From assembly GCF_036850765.1 (NCBI RefSeq), contig NC_089491.1, positions 92,164,740 to 92,228,739 on the forward strand: 64,000 bases of DNA, in the 5' to 3' direction. The translations under genes and the position numbers were made by a program. Positions 33,989 to 45,719 of this stretch are shown here, piece by piece. The DNA comes from Saccopteryx bilineata. Its lineage: Eukaryota > Chordata > Mammalia > Chiroptera > Emballonuridae. Position 1 is the stretch's first letter, and each line of letters starts with the position of its first letter. The notes under the pieces were generated by a model. That model did no database searches. It had not been told where the DNA came from and saw only the letters and a list, made by a program, of their open reading frames with translations.

Positions 33989-34417
33989 ATATTTTTATAA
34001 ATAGCTATCAAATATAAGCCCCACTTATTTACATATGATATATATAAATATATATTTATATAAATAATAGGAAAATGACTGTATTGGGGTAATTATTAGC
34101 TTATACATGACACTCATGTTATAAAAGCCAAAAGGTAACTCAGGCCATGTAATAAATAGCCTGTCACTTAAAGATTCCTTACATTATTTAAATTATATAG
34201 TATCATATAAATATCACATTTATGTATGTATCACATGCAAGATTCTGTTTGTGATTTAATTATATCATATTCATAACATATTATTTAACTTATATGTTCT
34301 AATTTAAGGTAACAAACATCCATTCTGGATGTTTACAACATAAAATGTATACAAAGACAGTAAATTATAAGTAAAAGGAGAAAGAATATAGAAACTGAAG
34401 ACTTGGTTGGAATCAAT
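33989..34417. other. AT-rich stretch, no gene seen
   Basis: TA-rich DNA near 34030-34070. Nothing else recognised. Confidence 0.45.
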
Positions 34418-34427
34418 ACCTAGTTGC

Positions 34428-34726
34428 AGCCCTGACTGAGTAGTTCAGTGAATATAGTATTAACCCAGAGTATAAATGTCACAGGTTTGATTCCTAGTCA
34501 GGGCACACAGGAGAAGCAACCATCTGCTTCTCTCCCCCATTTCTCTTCCCTTTCTCTCTCTCTTCCCCTTCTGCAGCCAGTGTCTTGATTGATAGCTCAT
34601 TTGTCTGAGCATTGGGCATCAGCCCCAGATGGGGGTTGCTGGGTAGATCTGGTCAGGGTGCATGTAAGAGTCTGTCTCTCTACCTCCCTTCCTCTTACTT
34701 CAAAAAATAAAAATAAAGAAAATACG
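34428..34726 (+). mobile_element. SINE family A, older
   Basis: Starts agccctgactgagtagttcagtg, with degraded A and B boxes and a 3' end through 'tcctcttacttc' and A-rich sequence. The flanks are acctagttgc (34418-34427) and acctggttgc (34727-34736), one mismatch, consistent with an old duplication. Confidence 0.85.
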
Positions 34727-34866
34727 ACCTGGTTGCTTCACTTTTCATACACACTTGTATAAATCTTTAAAATGTGTCACTTAAATTGTTCTTTCACAAT
34801 GTGACAAAACCAGGGCTAATTTATATACTGGTCAAAAGTTGATAAAAGCAACTTAGTGATATAATG

Positions 34867-36468
34867 TGAGGGGATGCAGAATATGCCACCTCAAAGTATG
34901 CTACTTTGGCATGTGGATTATTTGAAGTTGAAGACAAGGCTCAACAGACTCAGGAAGAGCTGTTTGCCTTTGGCCTAACTCTCTAAAATACTTTAGGTAA
35001 AGGGTCTGTATCAGGAAAGATGCTAATACTAGAGATAACTTTTTATATTAAAAGGGGAGCCCAAAAGTGAGAAATCTGGCTTCAGTAATAGTAGTTTTTT
35101 AGTTGTAATGAATAGGAGATAAGTAAAGTTCAGGAAATAGTTAATCTGCTTGCTAGTCTCTCTTAAGTAAAGGCTCCTTGGTCTTTACTTTGAAATGCAG
35201 CAAAAAGTCTAACTTTGCAGGAATGTCTTGGATAGCTTATATTGGGAAGGGAGCTGATAATTAGGAGGGTTTAAATTACAATAGTTGTTTATAAAAGTTC
35301 AACCTCAGGATATACTGTGAAAAGTTAAATCCTATAAATTAATTAGAAATTTAGTTCACCAATCTTAATCTTTACTTTGTATCCTAAGAAAGCAGGAAGT
35401 CTTTTTTTTTTTTTTTCATTTTTCTGAAGCTGGAAACAAGGAGAGACAGTCAGACAGACTCCCGCATGCGCCCGACTGGGATCCACCCGGCACGCCCACC
35501 ATGGGGCGACGCTCTGCCCACCAGGGGGTGATGCTCTGCCCATCCTGGGCGTCGCCATGTTGCAACCAGAGCCACTCTAGCGCCTGAGGCAGAGGCCACA
35601 GAGCCATCCCCAGCGCCCCGGCCATCTTTGCTCCAATGGAGCCTTGGCTGCGGGAGGGGAAGAGAGAGACAGAGAGGAAAGCGCGGCGGAGGGGTGGAGA
35701 AGCAAATGGGCGCTTCTCTTGTGTGCCCTGGCCGGGAATCAAACCCGGGTCCTCCGCACGCTAGGCCGACGCTCTACCGCTGAGCCAACCGGCCAGGGCA
35801 GCAGGAAGTCTTTTCATAGATGATTTAGAGATGCCAGGTCCCAGCTGTTCCTGGGAGACACTTGCCCTTAGCTGTCTTAAAGATTTACCAAAGATATCAG
35901 ATAGGACGATGCTCATTGGGCTGTGTCACATCAAAAGAACTTTCAGAGATGATGTTCCTACAGAGGTGATGAACCCCTACCTCGTATATATTGTTATGTT
36001 ACTAACTGCATAGACTCTTTTTTTTTTCTTTTGCCCCTTAACCCTATACAAACCACCAGGACCAGGAGAGTGTGAAAGCAGCTATGTGGACAGAATTCCC
36101 CTGCTTTCTCAGGCTACTGGTATTTCTGATTAAAAATGCTCTTATATGACTCAGTCTGATTCATCTTTGATTGGCTAAGTGTGATAGGATGCCCTGAACC
36201 CGGTTTATTCCAGTAACAATATCAGAAAAACTTATCTGCTTTTCTCATCTTCCTAGGAATTGTCTTCCTCCCTTTTGAGGCCCCAGACCTCTAACCCATT
36301 CTCCTTAGCTCAAGATGGTATATAAAACTCAATTACCTAACTATGTCTTTAAGATTCTCAAATGTACAAAATTTGGTTTGTTCTTGTTAATCTATCTTAT
36401 TGCAATTTCATTATTAGACCAGCCAAATAACCTAGAAGGGAAAGAGGAAAAAGTTATTCACCCCTACA
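34867..36468 (+). mobile_element. Probable old endogenous retrovirus solo LTR
   Basis: Begins tgaggggatgcagaatatgcc and ends gttattcacccctaca, that is TG...CA, flanked by aatg at 34863-34866 and 36469-36472. It has a TATA-like tatataaaa at 36316, and a downstream segment ('ttaatctatcttattgcaatt...cctagaagggaaagaggaaaaa') resembling the 3' part of ERVL-class LTRs. It is about 1.2 kb after subtracting the SINE at 35406-35814. No gag, pol or env sequence adjoins it, so it is a solo LTR or lone fragment. The class is uncertain. Confidence 0.6.
35406..35799 (-). mobile_element. SINE family A, young, antisense, inside the LTR
   Basis: Near-consensus and CpG-rich, with an intact tRNA-like head at its right end (complement of gccctggccggttggctcag). 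The 15-bp duplication agcaggaagtctttt at 35391-35405 and 35800-35814 is perfect. Its youth relative to the LTR dates the nesting. Confidence 0.95.
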
Positions 36469-36493
36469 AATGCAGCGATTAAGAGGGTGGGTT

Positions 36494-36709
36494 GGGCACC
36501 TGGCTGGTTGGCTCAGCAGTAGAGCATTGGCCAGGTGGTTGCAGAGGAGCAGCGCACTAGATGGGCTGAACATCACCCCCTAGTGGGCATGCTGGGTGAA
36601 TCCGCAGTCGGGACATGTGGGAGTCTGTCTTCTGCCCCCCCACCCCCCCCACCCCGCTTCTCCCTTTGGAAAATACAAAAAAAGAAAACAAAAACAAAAA
36701 CAGACAAAA
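36494..36709 (+). mobile_element. SINE family A, internally deleted
   Basis: Only 216 bp against about 400. The tRNA-like head (36495-36533) breaks off before the B box and rejoins at 'ttgcagaggagcagcgcactagatgggc', in the 3' third. The duplication aagagggtgggtt at 36481-36493 and 36710-36722 is perfect. Confidence 0.93.
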
Positions 36710-36744
36710 AAGAGGGTGGGTTAGCAAGTCAGGCTGAATGTGAT

Positions 36745-36905
36745 CGACTGCTGACTCCACCTTTGCTGGCTGTGTGTTCTCAGGAGATTCTCCCTAAATT
36801 TCAGTTTCTTCATCTGTAAAATGGCCATTATGATACTACACATGGTAGTTCTGAGGATTAAATAAATTGATGCAGTGAGCATATAGGGACTAACCCAAAT
36901 TAAGT
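36745..36905 (+). repeat. MIR SINE, sense
   Basis: 'ctgactccacc', 'aatttcagtttcttcatctgtaaaatggccat' and 'agttctgaggattaaataaattgatgca' match the MIR head and core in the right order. Confidence 0.85.
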
Positions 36906-37538
36906 TTGGTCAAAACATGTAAAGATTATCTATCTATTGGTTTATATTTATATGTATATACACAGATACACATTTATATATAAATATATAACTAGATATG
37001 TATGTGTTCTATCCTACTGATCATTCTAACATAAGTTATCCAGTCTGGATATATTTAATCCCTAAAATAGCATGAGAGGACTGGATAGTGTAAGAGAAAA
37101 ATCAAACCTCTTTTAACTTGCTTATGAATTTGCAACTAAATAGAGGTGAAAATGAGCAGCTAGCTAGAAAGCTCAGCAATTCTCAATGGTGAAGGGAATT
37201 TTGAGTAATTTTTTTTCTTGTTAAGTAGTTTCTCTCTTATTAAACTATGAACAGATGCATACATGAGTACTGAGTTCCTTTTGTAAAGAATAAGCAGAAT
37301 TTACCCTCTACCCTCCAGCATTTTTTCTGTAATGCAGATAAAAAGTTTTTCTCATTTCTTTTTCCCTCAGGTAAAGAACCAGAGGACCAATAGAAATCGA
37401 GGAAATACACTTTGTTCTTTAAAAATCAGCAGAGCAGAGAAGAAGCACATAGAGGCAAGGTATTTAGATAATTTTTATCTTTCAACATACCCTGTGAGAG
37501 GTGATGAATTTCCACTTGTATGCTGAATTTTCTGACAA
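36906..37538. other. Mostly unrecognised stretch
   Basis: AT-rich at 36930-37000. Contains an acceptor-like tract at 37346-37370, described in the findings. No established gene. Confidence 0.4.
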
Positions 37539-37551
37539 AATAAATACTTTT

Positions 37552-37687
37552 CTATTATTATTAATTGATTGATGTTAGACAGAGAAAGGAAGCGGGGAGA
37601 AAGAGAAAGAGATAGAGATAGAGAAATATTCATTTGTTGTTCCACTTAGTTGGACAATACTTTAATCTGAGCTAACTGGCCAAAGCC
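37552..37687 (-). mobile_element. Short diverged SINE, antisense
   Basis: 136 bp bounded by a 13-bp duplication, aataaatactttt, at 37539-37551 and 37688-37700. It has a GA-rich tail-proximal block (37574-37625) and an end reading ggctttggccagttagctcag on the minus strand, like a mutated family A or C head. Confidence 0.75.
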
Positions 37688-37700
37688 AATAAATACTTTT

Positions 37701-40177
37701 TTAAAGTCTCAAACAAAGACCATCATCCTCTGAAAAAAGAACAAAATGGTAAAAATTTCTGAGTGTAAAAATTTCATCATGACTAAGATGATTAAATTTA
37801 TACTCTAACTTCCTTCTAAATTACCAAGCAGAAGATGCAATTAGATTATGTATGATAAGGCTCTTTAGTAATTTATTTATGACTTAAGCCATATTGTTAC
37901 CAGAACAAGGCAGGTTCAGGGAAATCTGTCTCACTCTTTGAGGCAGTTGGGGCAAAGTTTTGTTCAAAGTTTTACAAAAGCCAGCTTGGATCAAGATTTT
38001 CTGATCTTTTTGCTAAAGCATATTCAGTTTGATGGTAATGTCTATTCAAGCACCAAATGTCTACATGGAAGTGTAAGAAACAGGAAGAAAGATGAAGGTG
38101 ATGACAGCAGGTAAAAGTCTTCCAGCTGCAGATGACTTTTCTTTGTATTTCACTGACCACAATTAGGCCGGGAACCTGCTCTTGGTTGAAAAAGAAACTG
38201 AGAAACTGGCATTTTCCACCTCAGTAGTGGTTAAAAATTGGGAGACACCACTTAGATTACATAAAATAACTAAAGTAACAACAGTTAGCTGAGTAAGAAA
38301 TATATTGTTATAACTTGTGTTTTGCTGACAAGAAAAATAGACCTTAATTATTTGAAGTTTGCTACTCTTAGTGCATTTTGACCCTATAAATTCCAAACAA
38401 TAGTTTTTACACTGACAGAGAAATTTAAAAGCATTCCAATTCCCCTTGGTCTCTCATTCACGTATTATATATATTACCCAATCCTCTGCTTTGCCATCAG
38501 AAGTTTTTATTTCAACATATTTAGTTCACCAAGAATAACTTGCCAAGCAAGCAGTGTCTTCATGAGAAAGAGATGAGAAAGAAGCAAATTGTGCATAGTT
38601 GCTGTTTCCAAAGCTAAAATCTGATCAAAAGAGAACATTTCTTTTTCTACTTTCATGTCTCATTTTTTTTTTCAGTTCTTTACTAGGCAAAGCAAGACAT
38701 ATATATCATACAAAATGCTGCTGTGGTGAACCACAGTGAAGTGATCATTTCTGTCCCATTTCCCAATGATCCCAAATGTTTAGACCAGGAAAATCCACCC
38801 CAGAACAGAATTAATCCCTTGTTATCTTGTTTTCACCCTCCTACTCTCCTTTTCCTTTAATTTTCTATTTTTTCCATAAATGAGGAGGTAGATATTAAAC
38901 AAACTTGATCAAGTTTAAAGGGATATTGCTATGGTATGATAAAAGGAAATGTTATGGCATTTTATTTTTCAGCAGAAACCTTTGTAACATAACTTTTGGA
39001 TGCAAGCATAAAATCCTCTTTACTTTGCATTTTATTATGCATTTTTATGACATGAAAGTATAGTAATTTAACACAGAGATGCTTTTGATTACACTATTAA
39101 AAGCATATTTCCTCAATCTGTCATATATTATATATATTACTACTTGACAAGTACTGAATTTCATAACTAGAATATGTAAAACTCTTAATAGAAATTTTAG
39201 CATCCCAGGGATCTTTTAACAGCATGGATGAACTTAAGATAAATTTTAGTTTTGGATGGTTCCTCAATTCATGTAGATACTCCTTTTCTGACCCATTTTC
39301 CTTTTAATAAAAATTTAGGCCACTGGTTTACTCACTAAAATTTATCTTTTGTAGACAACCTTGCTTCTGATGTTGGGTACGTGAAACTCGATCTTATTAA
39401 ATCTTCCCCTGAGGGGGCAAACATTTGAAATGCACGAAAATAAATTATTAAATTGTCTTTCAAAGGGTAGTTAAGGAAAACACAAAATGTCACATTTTAT
39501 TTTCACGCCTAGGGCTAATGCAGTATCGGCTCTTACTTTCCACTAAGATCTCTGTGGTTATAATTGCTGAGGTGGTTGCAACAAACACAAACCCAGTGGT
39601 CTAAGGCAGCAAGTGCCAGCGTTTAGTGTGAACACTCCTTTCTAGCTTTAGCTTCAGGGTTGATCTTCATTCCTCTGATCCTGAGCAAATTCAGCATTGA
39701 CAGCGGTCAAACCAGACATCTTAGGTGCAGAATCCTGCAAGATGTAACTATTATCTCCAATTTAAGACTATAGACTTTAACCTTGCTAGAGTTTTTAAAC
39801 CTCCAGGGAATTATGTAAGAGAGGATAAAAATTTGCACCTGGAATTACCCTCACTAAACTTCTATGTTAGAAACAAATTGAAAACAGGGCAAATTCCAGA
39901 GTAAAACCAGGCAGGACTTTTAGGATTTTTCTCTTAACAGAGAATAGCCAATGGTCTTACTAGGTTTAACAGTGTAACCTGTATATTTATGCAACTATGT
40001 GTACATGTGACCCATGTGGGTACTCAAACACTGAAGCATGTTTCATGAATGAACAAATGAATCAATCAATGAAAACTGACTTTTTCTAACCTACATTCGA
40101 TACTGTGACTATAAAAAAATTTTTTTCCTAAAGTTTGTGTTTCTGTCCAGGTAGTTTAACAGGTATCTCAAAAAATA

Positions 40178-40180
<3 letters not shown>
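37701..40180. other. Long stretch without recognised features
   Basis: Two overlapping minus-strand frames at 37972-38396 have no domain. No repeat family was recognised. Composition is ordinary AT-rich. Confidence 0.45.

Positions 40181-40181
<1 letters not shown>

Positions 40182-40211
<30 letters not shown>
40182..40211. repeat. Poly-T run
   Basis: About 30 consecutive T. No SINE body is attached on either side, so it may be the remnant of a retroposon tail. Confidence 0.9.
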
Positions 40212-40218
<7 letters not shown>

Positions 40219-40424
40219 AAACAATTTCTTATTCTCTGGTCCCTTTCTTGGTGAATGACTACATCTATGCAATCATTCAAAACAGAAATTTAGAGCACTG
40301 ATCCTATGAATTCATTTAGAAACTATTGCTTTTCAACATGTTTGTTATTCATACCCTTTACCCTGTCGGTTTCTGCTGTGGTTTAGGGTCACATTACATA
40401 TTACTTGGACAAGTGAAACAGTAC

Positions 40425-40481
40425 CTTTAAAATTTGGTTGCTCTTCAACCTCAGAGCTTTCTAACATTTTCTCTGCAGTGT
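40425..40481 (-). other. Candidate 57-bp host coding exon
   Basis: On the minus strand a long pyrimidine tract (tttattttgttgtttttag) ends at 40482. It is followed by 57 open bases encoding TAEKMLESSEVEEQPNFK plus split codons, then a donor-like GTACTG at 40424. The exon would be symmetric (phase 1 in, phase 1 out), and its hydrophilic, acidic composition differs from the T-rich noise frames nearby. I do not recognise the protein. With no other clear exon in the window this remains a hypothesis. Confidence 0.3.
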
Positions 40482-40554
40482 CTAAAAACAACAAAATAAA
40501 ATATGAATTTGATTCCATCTCTTCCTTGCCAAAATTTATTGAATTTATTCTCAC

Positions 40555-41351
40555 TGCAGAGGAGATAAAAACTCAACTTGTTGGTATCATGAATATGTAC
40601 CTATTTTTTAAAGAATATTGTTAAGTTTTTACTTAATTATGTATACATTTTTTTATGACCTCTAATTCACAAATAGACTTGATATTGTTATCTCATAGTA
40701 AAATTCTCCCAGTGCATAAGAGGACACAATAAATGACTGAAAAATAAATGATAATTACAGATTATAATAAACTAAAATCTATTTCTTTAACATCTTTTCA
40801 CTTATTTTAGATATTACCTTAGAATGTTGAAACTCTAGTTCTAATCTAATCAATTTTTGGTCCCTGATAATTTTCCAATAACTTAAAGATATTCCTTCAT
40901 AGGTCTATCAACATTAGCTGAGAATTATCTTTTATCTAGGCTAATATTCCTAGTTCTTTATTTTTTTCTTGAATTGTATCTTTTATCCTTTTAATTTCAT
41001 TAATTACAGAACTGTTGAAGCATATGCAAGAGAAAAAAAGAATAATATATCGAGGCCCAAATACCTGGCTTCAGGCACTGACAGAGAGGACTAAGTTGTT
41101 TCATTAGTATCACCAACACCAATTCTAAACAATTTGATTTGTATGAAGTAAATTTCAGTCATGATGCCATTTCCTTGGTAAATATTTAGAAATATATCTG
41201 CAAAAGAGAAACTTCTTACAATAATCTAGTTTCATGACCTACTCTTGATTCTGGTTGTCCTCTGAATATATTTCAGTCTTCTTGGATCCCTCCACATGTG
41301 ATGCCCAGAGCTACACCTGAATAATGGGAAGCAGATAATCAGCAGAGAAAT
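40555..41351. other. Stretch without recognised features
   Basis: No gene or repeat family recognised. Confidence 0.45.
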
Positions 41352-41362
41352 ATTATCACCAG

Positions 41363-41488
41363 TGGCCTGACCTGTGGTGGTGCAGTGGATAAAGCGTTGA
41401 CCTGGAAATGCTGAGGTCGCCGGTTCGAAACCCTGGGCTTGCCTGGTCAAGGCACATATCGGAGTTGATGCTTCCAGCTCCTCCCCCC

Positions 41489-41533
<45 letters not shown>

Positions 41534-41560
41534 CTAAAATGAATTAAAAAAAAACAAAAA
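41363..41560 (+). mobile_element. Short SINE (family C), sense
   Basis: The tRNA-like head is followed by the B box 'ggttcgaaacc', then directly by 'cctggtcaaggcacata', a (CT)n block and an A-rich tail, without the family B body. The duplication attatcaccag lies at 41352-41362 and 41561-41571. Confidence 0.9.
41490..41530. repeat. (CT)n microsatellite in SINE
   Basis: About 19 CT units in the tail-proximal part of the family C SINE. Confidence 0.9.
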
Positions 41561-41571
41561 ATTATCACCAG

Positions 41572-43369
41572 CATCCTGACTCCACAGACACACTTCTAAT
41601 AATTATACTTTTATTTGTAAAATAAGAAATAAACAATTTGTTCTGTTACGAACTATTTTGCACTGTTGATTCATTTGAATTTACCAAATAAGATACTTCT
41701 GACATTTTCTCGTATGCTACATGCTCTCTGAGCTCGTGTATGCAAATTTTATACATAGTCTTAGAAACCCAAAGGAATACAGTTCATAGTTTGTTATTTT
41801 TGCAGAATTTTTAAGAAAATAAAAAATATAAATAGCTATGGTATCTTGAACAGATTATAAATTACACTAAAGTGGGATGGAACTGAGGCAGGAGAGCCAG
41901 GTAAGTGTGGAGAAGTGGCTCAAAGAGGAGAATTATACTTTCAAAATTCTTAAACAATCAGAACACATTGAAACTACTGGATATAAATTGTTGTTTGACT
42001 TTAAAATGGATAACATTTCAGTTGTACACAACAGAACAGATCCATTCCAAAGTCACTCCTTTAAACAAAGCGAAAGCACAAGTGCTGACCTCCGAGGGGT
42101 CCTAGGTCCTAAGGTGACCACAAAGCTATCAAGACACTTGGTAGCTCCCCTTTCATCTCTGCTCTGTGCTAACAGACACTATTCTTTTAAGCATCTCTTT
42201 TGCACAGTGATCAGGTACTAAATCTCCTCAGGACCTTGTATGTGCTGGGGGGACACTGCAGGAGGAAGAGCGCCTGCTGCAAGGGTGTGTGTGGGGTGAG
42301 GGTGAGGAAACTAGGATAGCCTTGCCTCCTCCTTGTGCCAGGAACCTCTGCCTGGACTGGTGATCTCCTGCCCAGGGTTCTCCCATTGTGGAGAGCAGCG
42401 TCCTGAAGGCCTCCTGTCTACTCTGACACCCCGACTCCTTCTGAGCCCCCATTCTCTTTGCACACTCACACCACTGGTTGCTGATGGCCTGCACCCATCT
42501 CCTCCAGAGGGCTGCTTTCTGCTTGCCCAGTGAAGGCAAACCTGCTCTCTATGTGCCAAACCAGCTATCAAGAGGCTGAGCTGCATCTTCTGCAGGGAAT
42601 TTCTGTACCCCAGCCTCGGGGAAGAAGTTCTTGTGAGTTTGTTTTTCCTTTGGTGTTTTCTATAAACCCTAAAGGTACAATATAGAGTGTCATTGTAGCT
42701 TATAGTCACCCTTTAATCAGAGTTTGTTTTTTATGTTATATTTATCTTGTTTAAAAACAAAGTCACTCTGTCAATAATTAAATTCTATGTATGTAGAGCA
42801 TTTTAATCCTGGCAACAATTCTGTTATATAAGAATCTTTATGCCAACCTAACACACAATTAAATTGAGTATTATAAAGTTAAATAAGTGTCCATGAAAAT
42901 TCACTTAAATAGTTGAGGAAGCCAGTTTTCAACCCAGCTCATTTTTCTATAAATTCAATGTTTTCTTCTATCTTAGTAATGGATAACTCCTCTGGTAAAG
43001 GTGAACATTAATGATGAACAACAAGCAGGGTATATATACTCACTTCTAATTCTCCATTTACTAATCACACTTGCTCTAGAGAAGTTACATATGCAAATTT
43101 TCTCTAAGAAGTCAGTTTAAACTTCTTTCTTAAGTGCTGCAATGTTTTAATGTCAAATCAATAATATGAATAATTTGACAATTTTCTGATAACATATATT
43201 TTAACTTTATTAAAATGAATGATCTGCCATATAACATGTTATTTGGTACTCAAATTTTCTGTCAGAATAACCAAATATTCACATCAGCAGTCATATTTTT
43301 ATAATTAGTCTTGTTCTTGCAAAACAAATACAAGAAAAATATTTTAATGTTTTATCATAGATGTGCTTT
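41572..43369. other. Unassigned stretch with a GC-rich core
   Basis: The background is AT-rich, but about 42200-42660 is clearly richer in G and C, with overlapping frames of 66-132 codons on both strands. None shows a domain or has a better claim than its antisense partner. No repeat family assigned. Confidence 0.4.
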
Positions 43370-43383
43370 AAAATCCACAGAAT

Positions 43384-43781
43384 CCCGGCCCTGGACGGTT
43401 GGCTTAGCGGTAGAGCATCGGGCTGGCGTGCGGGGGACCCGAGTTCTATTCCCGGCCAGGGCACATAGAAGAAGCGCCCATTGCTTCTCCACCCCCACCC
43501 CCTCCTTCCTCTCTGTCTCTCTCTTCCCCTCCCGCAGCCAAGGCTCCATTGGAGCAAAGATGGCCCGGGCGCTGGGGATGGCTCCTTGGCCTCTGCCCCA
43601 GGCACTAGAGTGGCTCTGGTCCCGGTAGAGCGTGGCCCCGGAGGGGCAGAGCATCCACCCCTGGTGAGCAGAGCTTCGCCCCTGGTGGGTGTGCCAGGCG
43701 GATCCCGGTCGGGCGCATGCGGGAGTCTGACTGTCTCTCTCCGTTCCCAGCTTCAGAAAAATACCAAAAAAAAAAAAAAAA
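43384..43781 (+). mobile_element. SINE family A, young, complete
   Basis: The 76-nt tRNA-like head at 43388-43463 has a fully complementary 7-bp acceptor stem (GCCCTGG with CCAGGGC). The CpG-rich body follows, then the 'cttcagaaaaatacc' end and a poly-A tail. The perfect 14-bp duplication aaaatccacagaat is at 43370-43383 and 43782-43795. Confidence 0.97.
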
Positions 43782-43795
43782 AAAATCCACAGAAT

Positions 43796-44699
43796 TCCTA
43801 AATCATTATCAGGTAATATGATTATGATTATGGGGCATCCAGGTTTCTAATGAAATCATAGATCAGCACTTATACTGTGTGAGAAAGAAAAGTAAAATCT
43901 TCAGAAGCCAAAGAATAAATTCAAAAACTATGAATAATAATTTGAATGGAATGTGTACAATCTATTGAATGGGTTAATTTAGCGGTAAAACCAGCAGTTA
44001 AAAAAATTACTGAAATATATCTAAAAGACTTGCTCAAGATTAGTTTACTTAAGAGAAAATAGGTGTTTTACAAAAGAGCATATTAAGCAGTAACATTAAT
44101 GGTAAAAGATGAAATTTAAAAAATTCATAGCTTGTCATATACTGAATTATATAATAAAACTCCATGGAAAATTGCATTTTTATTATTCAGACCGCAGTTC
44201 TGCTGTATTTATATGCATCAATAGCATATCTCAAAGTTTTTATTTAGGGCACATCTACATAGATCAGCTTTCCCAGTTACGGGTTGATTATTATAAATGA
44301 TTTATAATAGTTAGAAAATAAAAATAAAAGTATCTCATGATAGCAGCTATAAAACCTAGTATATAACCAATGACTATACAAATAAAAAAAGTTAAAATGT
44401 CCTATGAAGAGATTACAAAATACTGTAATTAAATGTATTTAATTCAAATTACCTTATGTTTTGTTCTAAATCAAAAACATTGTAATGACAAGACTTAATC
44501 AGTAGAACAAATTGTCTTTACTTATACTTCAACCAAGTTTAAAGTCATCCTATCATATGGCTTAGGGCAACTTTAAAAAATTTTTTCCTGTATGCCATCA
44601 GCCTACAGAAGGCCTCTCGATACCATTCTTTTTCTTTCTGTGTTTATTTCTTAATTCCCCACTGTTCTCCTTCAGGACCTGGACAATATGAGTCGTGCT
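43796..44699. other. Stretch without recognised features
   Basis: AT-rich. No gene or repeat recognised. Confidence 0.45.
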
Positions 44700-44785
44700 G
44701 GTTCGCGGCAGTACACCTTAAACCTCTATTACTTTATTAACCAATGTCACCCCAATAGACTTAATAAAACATTAAAAATAAGTTA
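44700..44785 (+). repeat. L1 3' end remnant
   Basis: 'gtacaccttaaacctctatt', 'attaaccaatgtcaccccaata' and an A-rich tail match the old L1 3' terminus seen at 57780-57840. Confidence 0.75.
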
Positions 44786-44932
44786 AAAATGAGTGCATTA
44801 TTGAAAGCTGGAATCTTCATTGAATAAACTATAACAATGGACTAACTTCTCAATCCTTATTCTTTTTTTAGCAACTGAAATAAGATTGAGTATAATTTAC
44901 CTAGATGAAGTCACTAATTTTGCTTAATTTTT

Positions 44933-45292
44933 TTTTTTTCTGAAGTTGGAAACACGGAGGCAGTCAGACAGACTCCTGCATGTGCCCGACAGGGATCCAC
45001 CCAGCACGCCCACCAGGGGGCGATGCTCTGCCCATCCGGGGCGTCGCTCTGTCGCGACCAGAGCCACTCTAGCTCCTGGGGCAGAGGCCAAGGAGTCATC
45101 CACAGCGCCAGGGCCATCTTTTGCTCCAATGGAGCCTCGGCTGCAGGAGGGGAAGAGAGAGACAGAGAGGAAGGAGAGGAGGAGGGGTGGATAAGCAGAT
45201 GGGCGTTTCTCCTGTGTGCCCTGGCCGGGAATAGAACCCGGAACTTCCACACGCCAGGCCGACGCTCTACCACTGAGGCAACCGGCCAGCGC
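44933..45292 (-). mobile_element. SINE family A, antisense
   Basis: Near-consensus copy. The head at the right end has one changed acceptor position (ccagcgc), and the tail is the poly-T at 44928-44939. The flanks share ttgctt-a-attttt at about 44920-44932 and 45293-45306 with a mismatch. Confidence 0.92.
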
Positions 45293-45571
45293 TTGCTTTA
45301 TTTTTTATTGTAAATCTTTGGGCAGTCAGATTAATTCAAAATGAACTAGTAAGGAGACTCATAAGCTCAATAAAATAAACAGCAAAAACTTAAACTAAGA
45401 TAGAGTCCCTACACAAAGGAGATGAACCACAGATGCTTTCATTCAATCTTCATCTTGGAATACTCCAGGTGGCCCTAGGTTATCTTCATTCAGCATCGAA
45501 GAGAGGTTGCCTGCCTACCTAAACGCATTCCTATTTTAGGTGCTAAGATGTTGATATCAAATGTTAAGAGT

Positions 45572-45576
45572 TCTTT

Positions 45577-45654
<78 letters not shown>

Positions 45655-45719
45655 TTCCTTCCTTCCTTCCTTCCTTCCTTCCTTCCTTCCTTCCTTCCTT
45701 TCCTTCTTTCTTTCTTTCT
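45572..45719. repeat. (TTTC)n-(TTCC)n compound microsatellite
   Basis: About 19 TTTC units switch to about 13 TTCC units, then briefly back to TTTC. The resulting Phe/Leu/Ser frame (45561-45776) is not a gene. Confidence 0.97.

Noticed and set aside
42228..42709. Minus-strand frames of 103 and 132 codons
   Set aside because: They overlap each other and a plus-strand frame in a GC-rich patch. No domain, no splice support and no codon bias to favour one.
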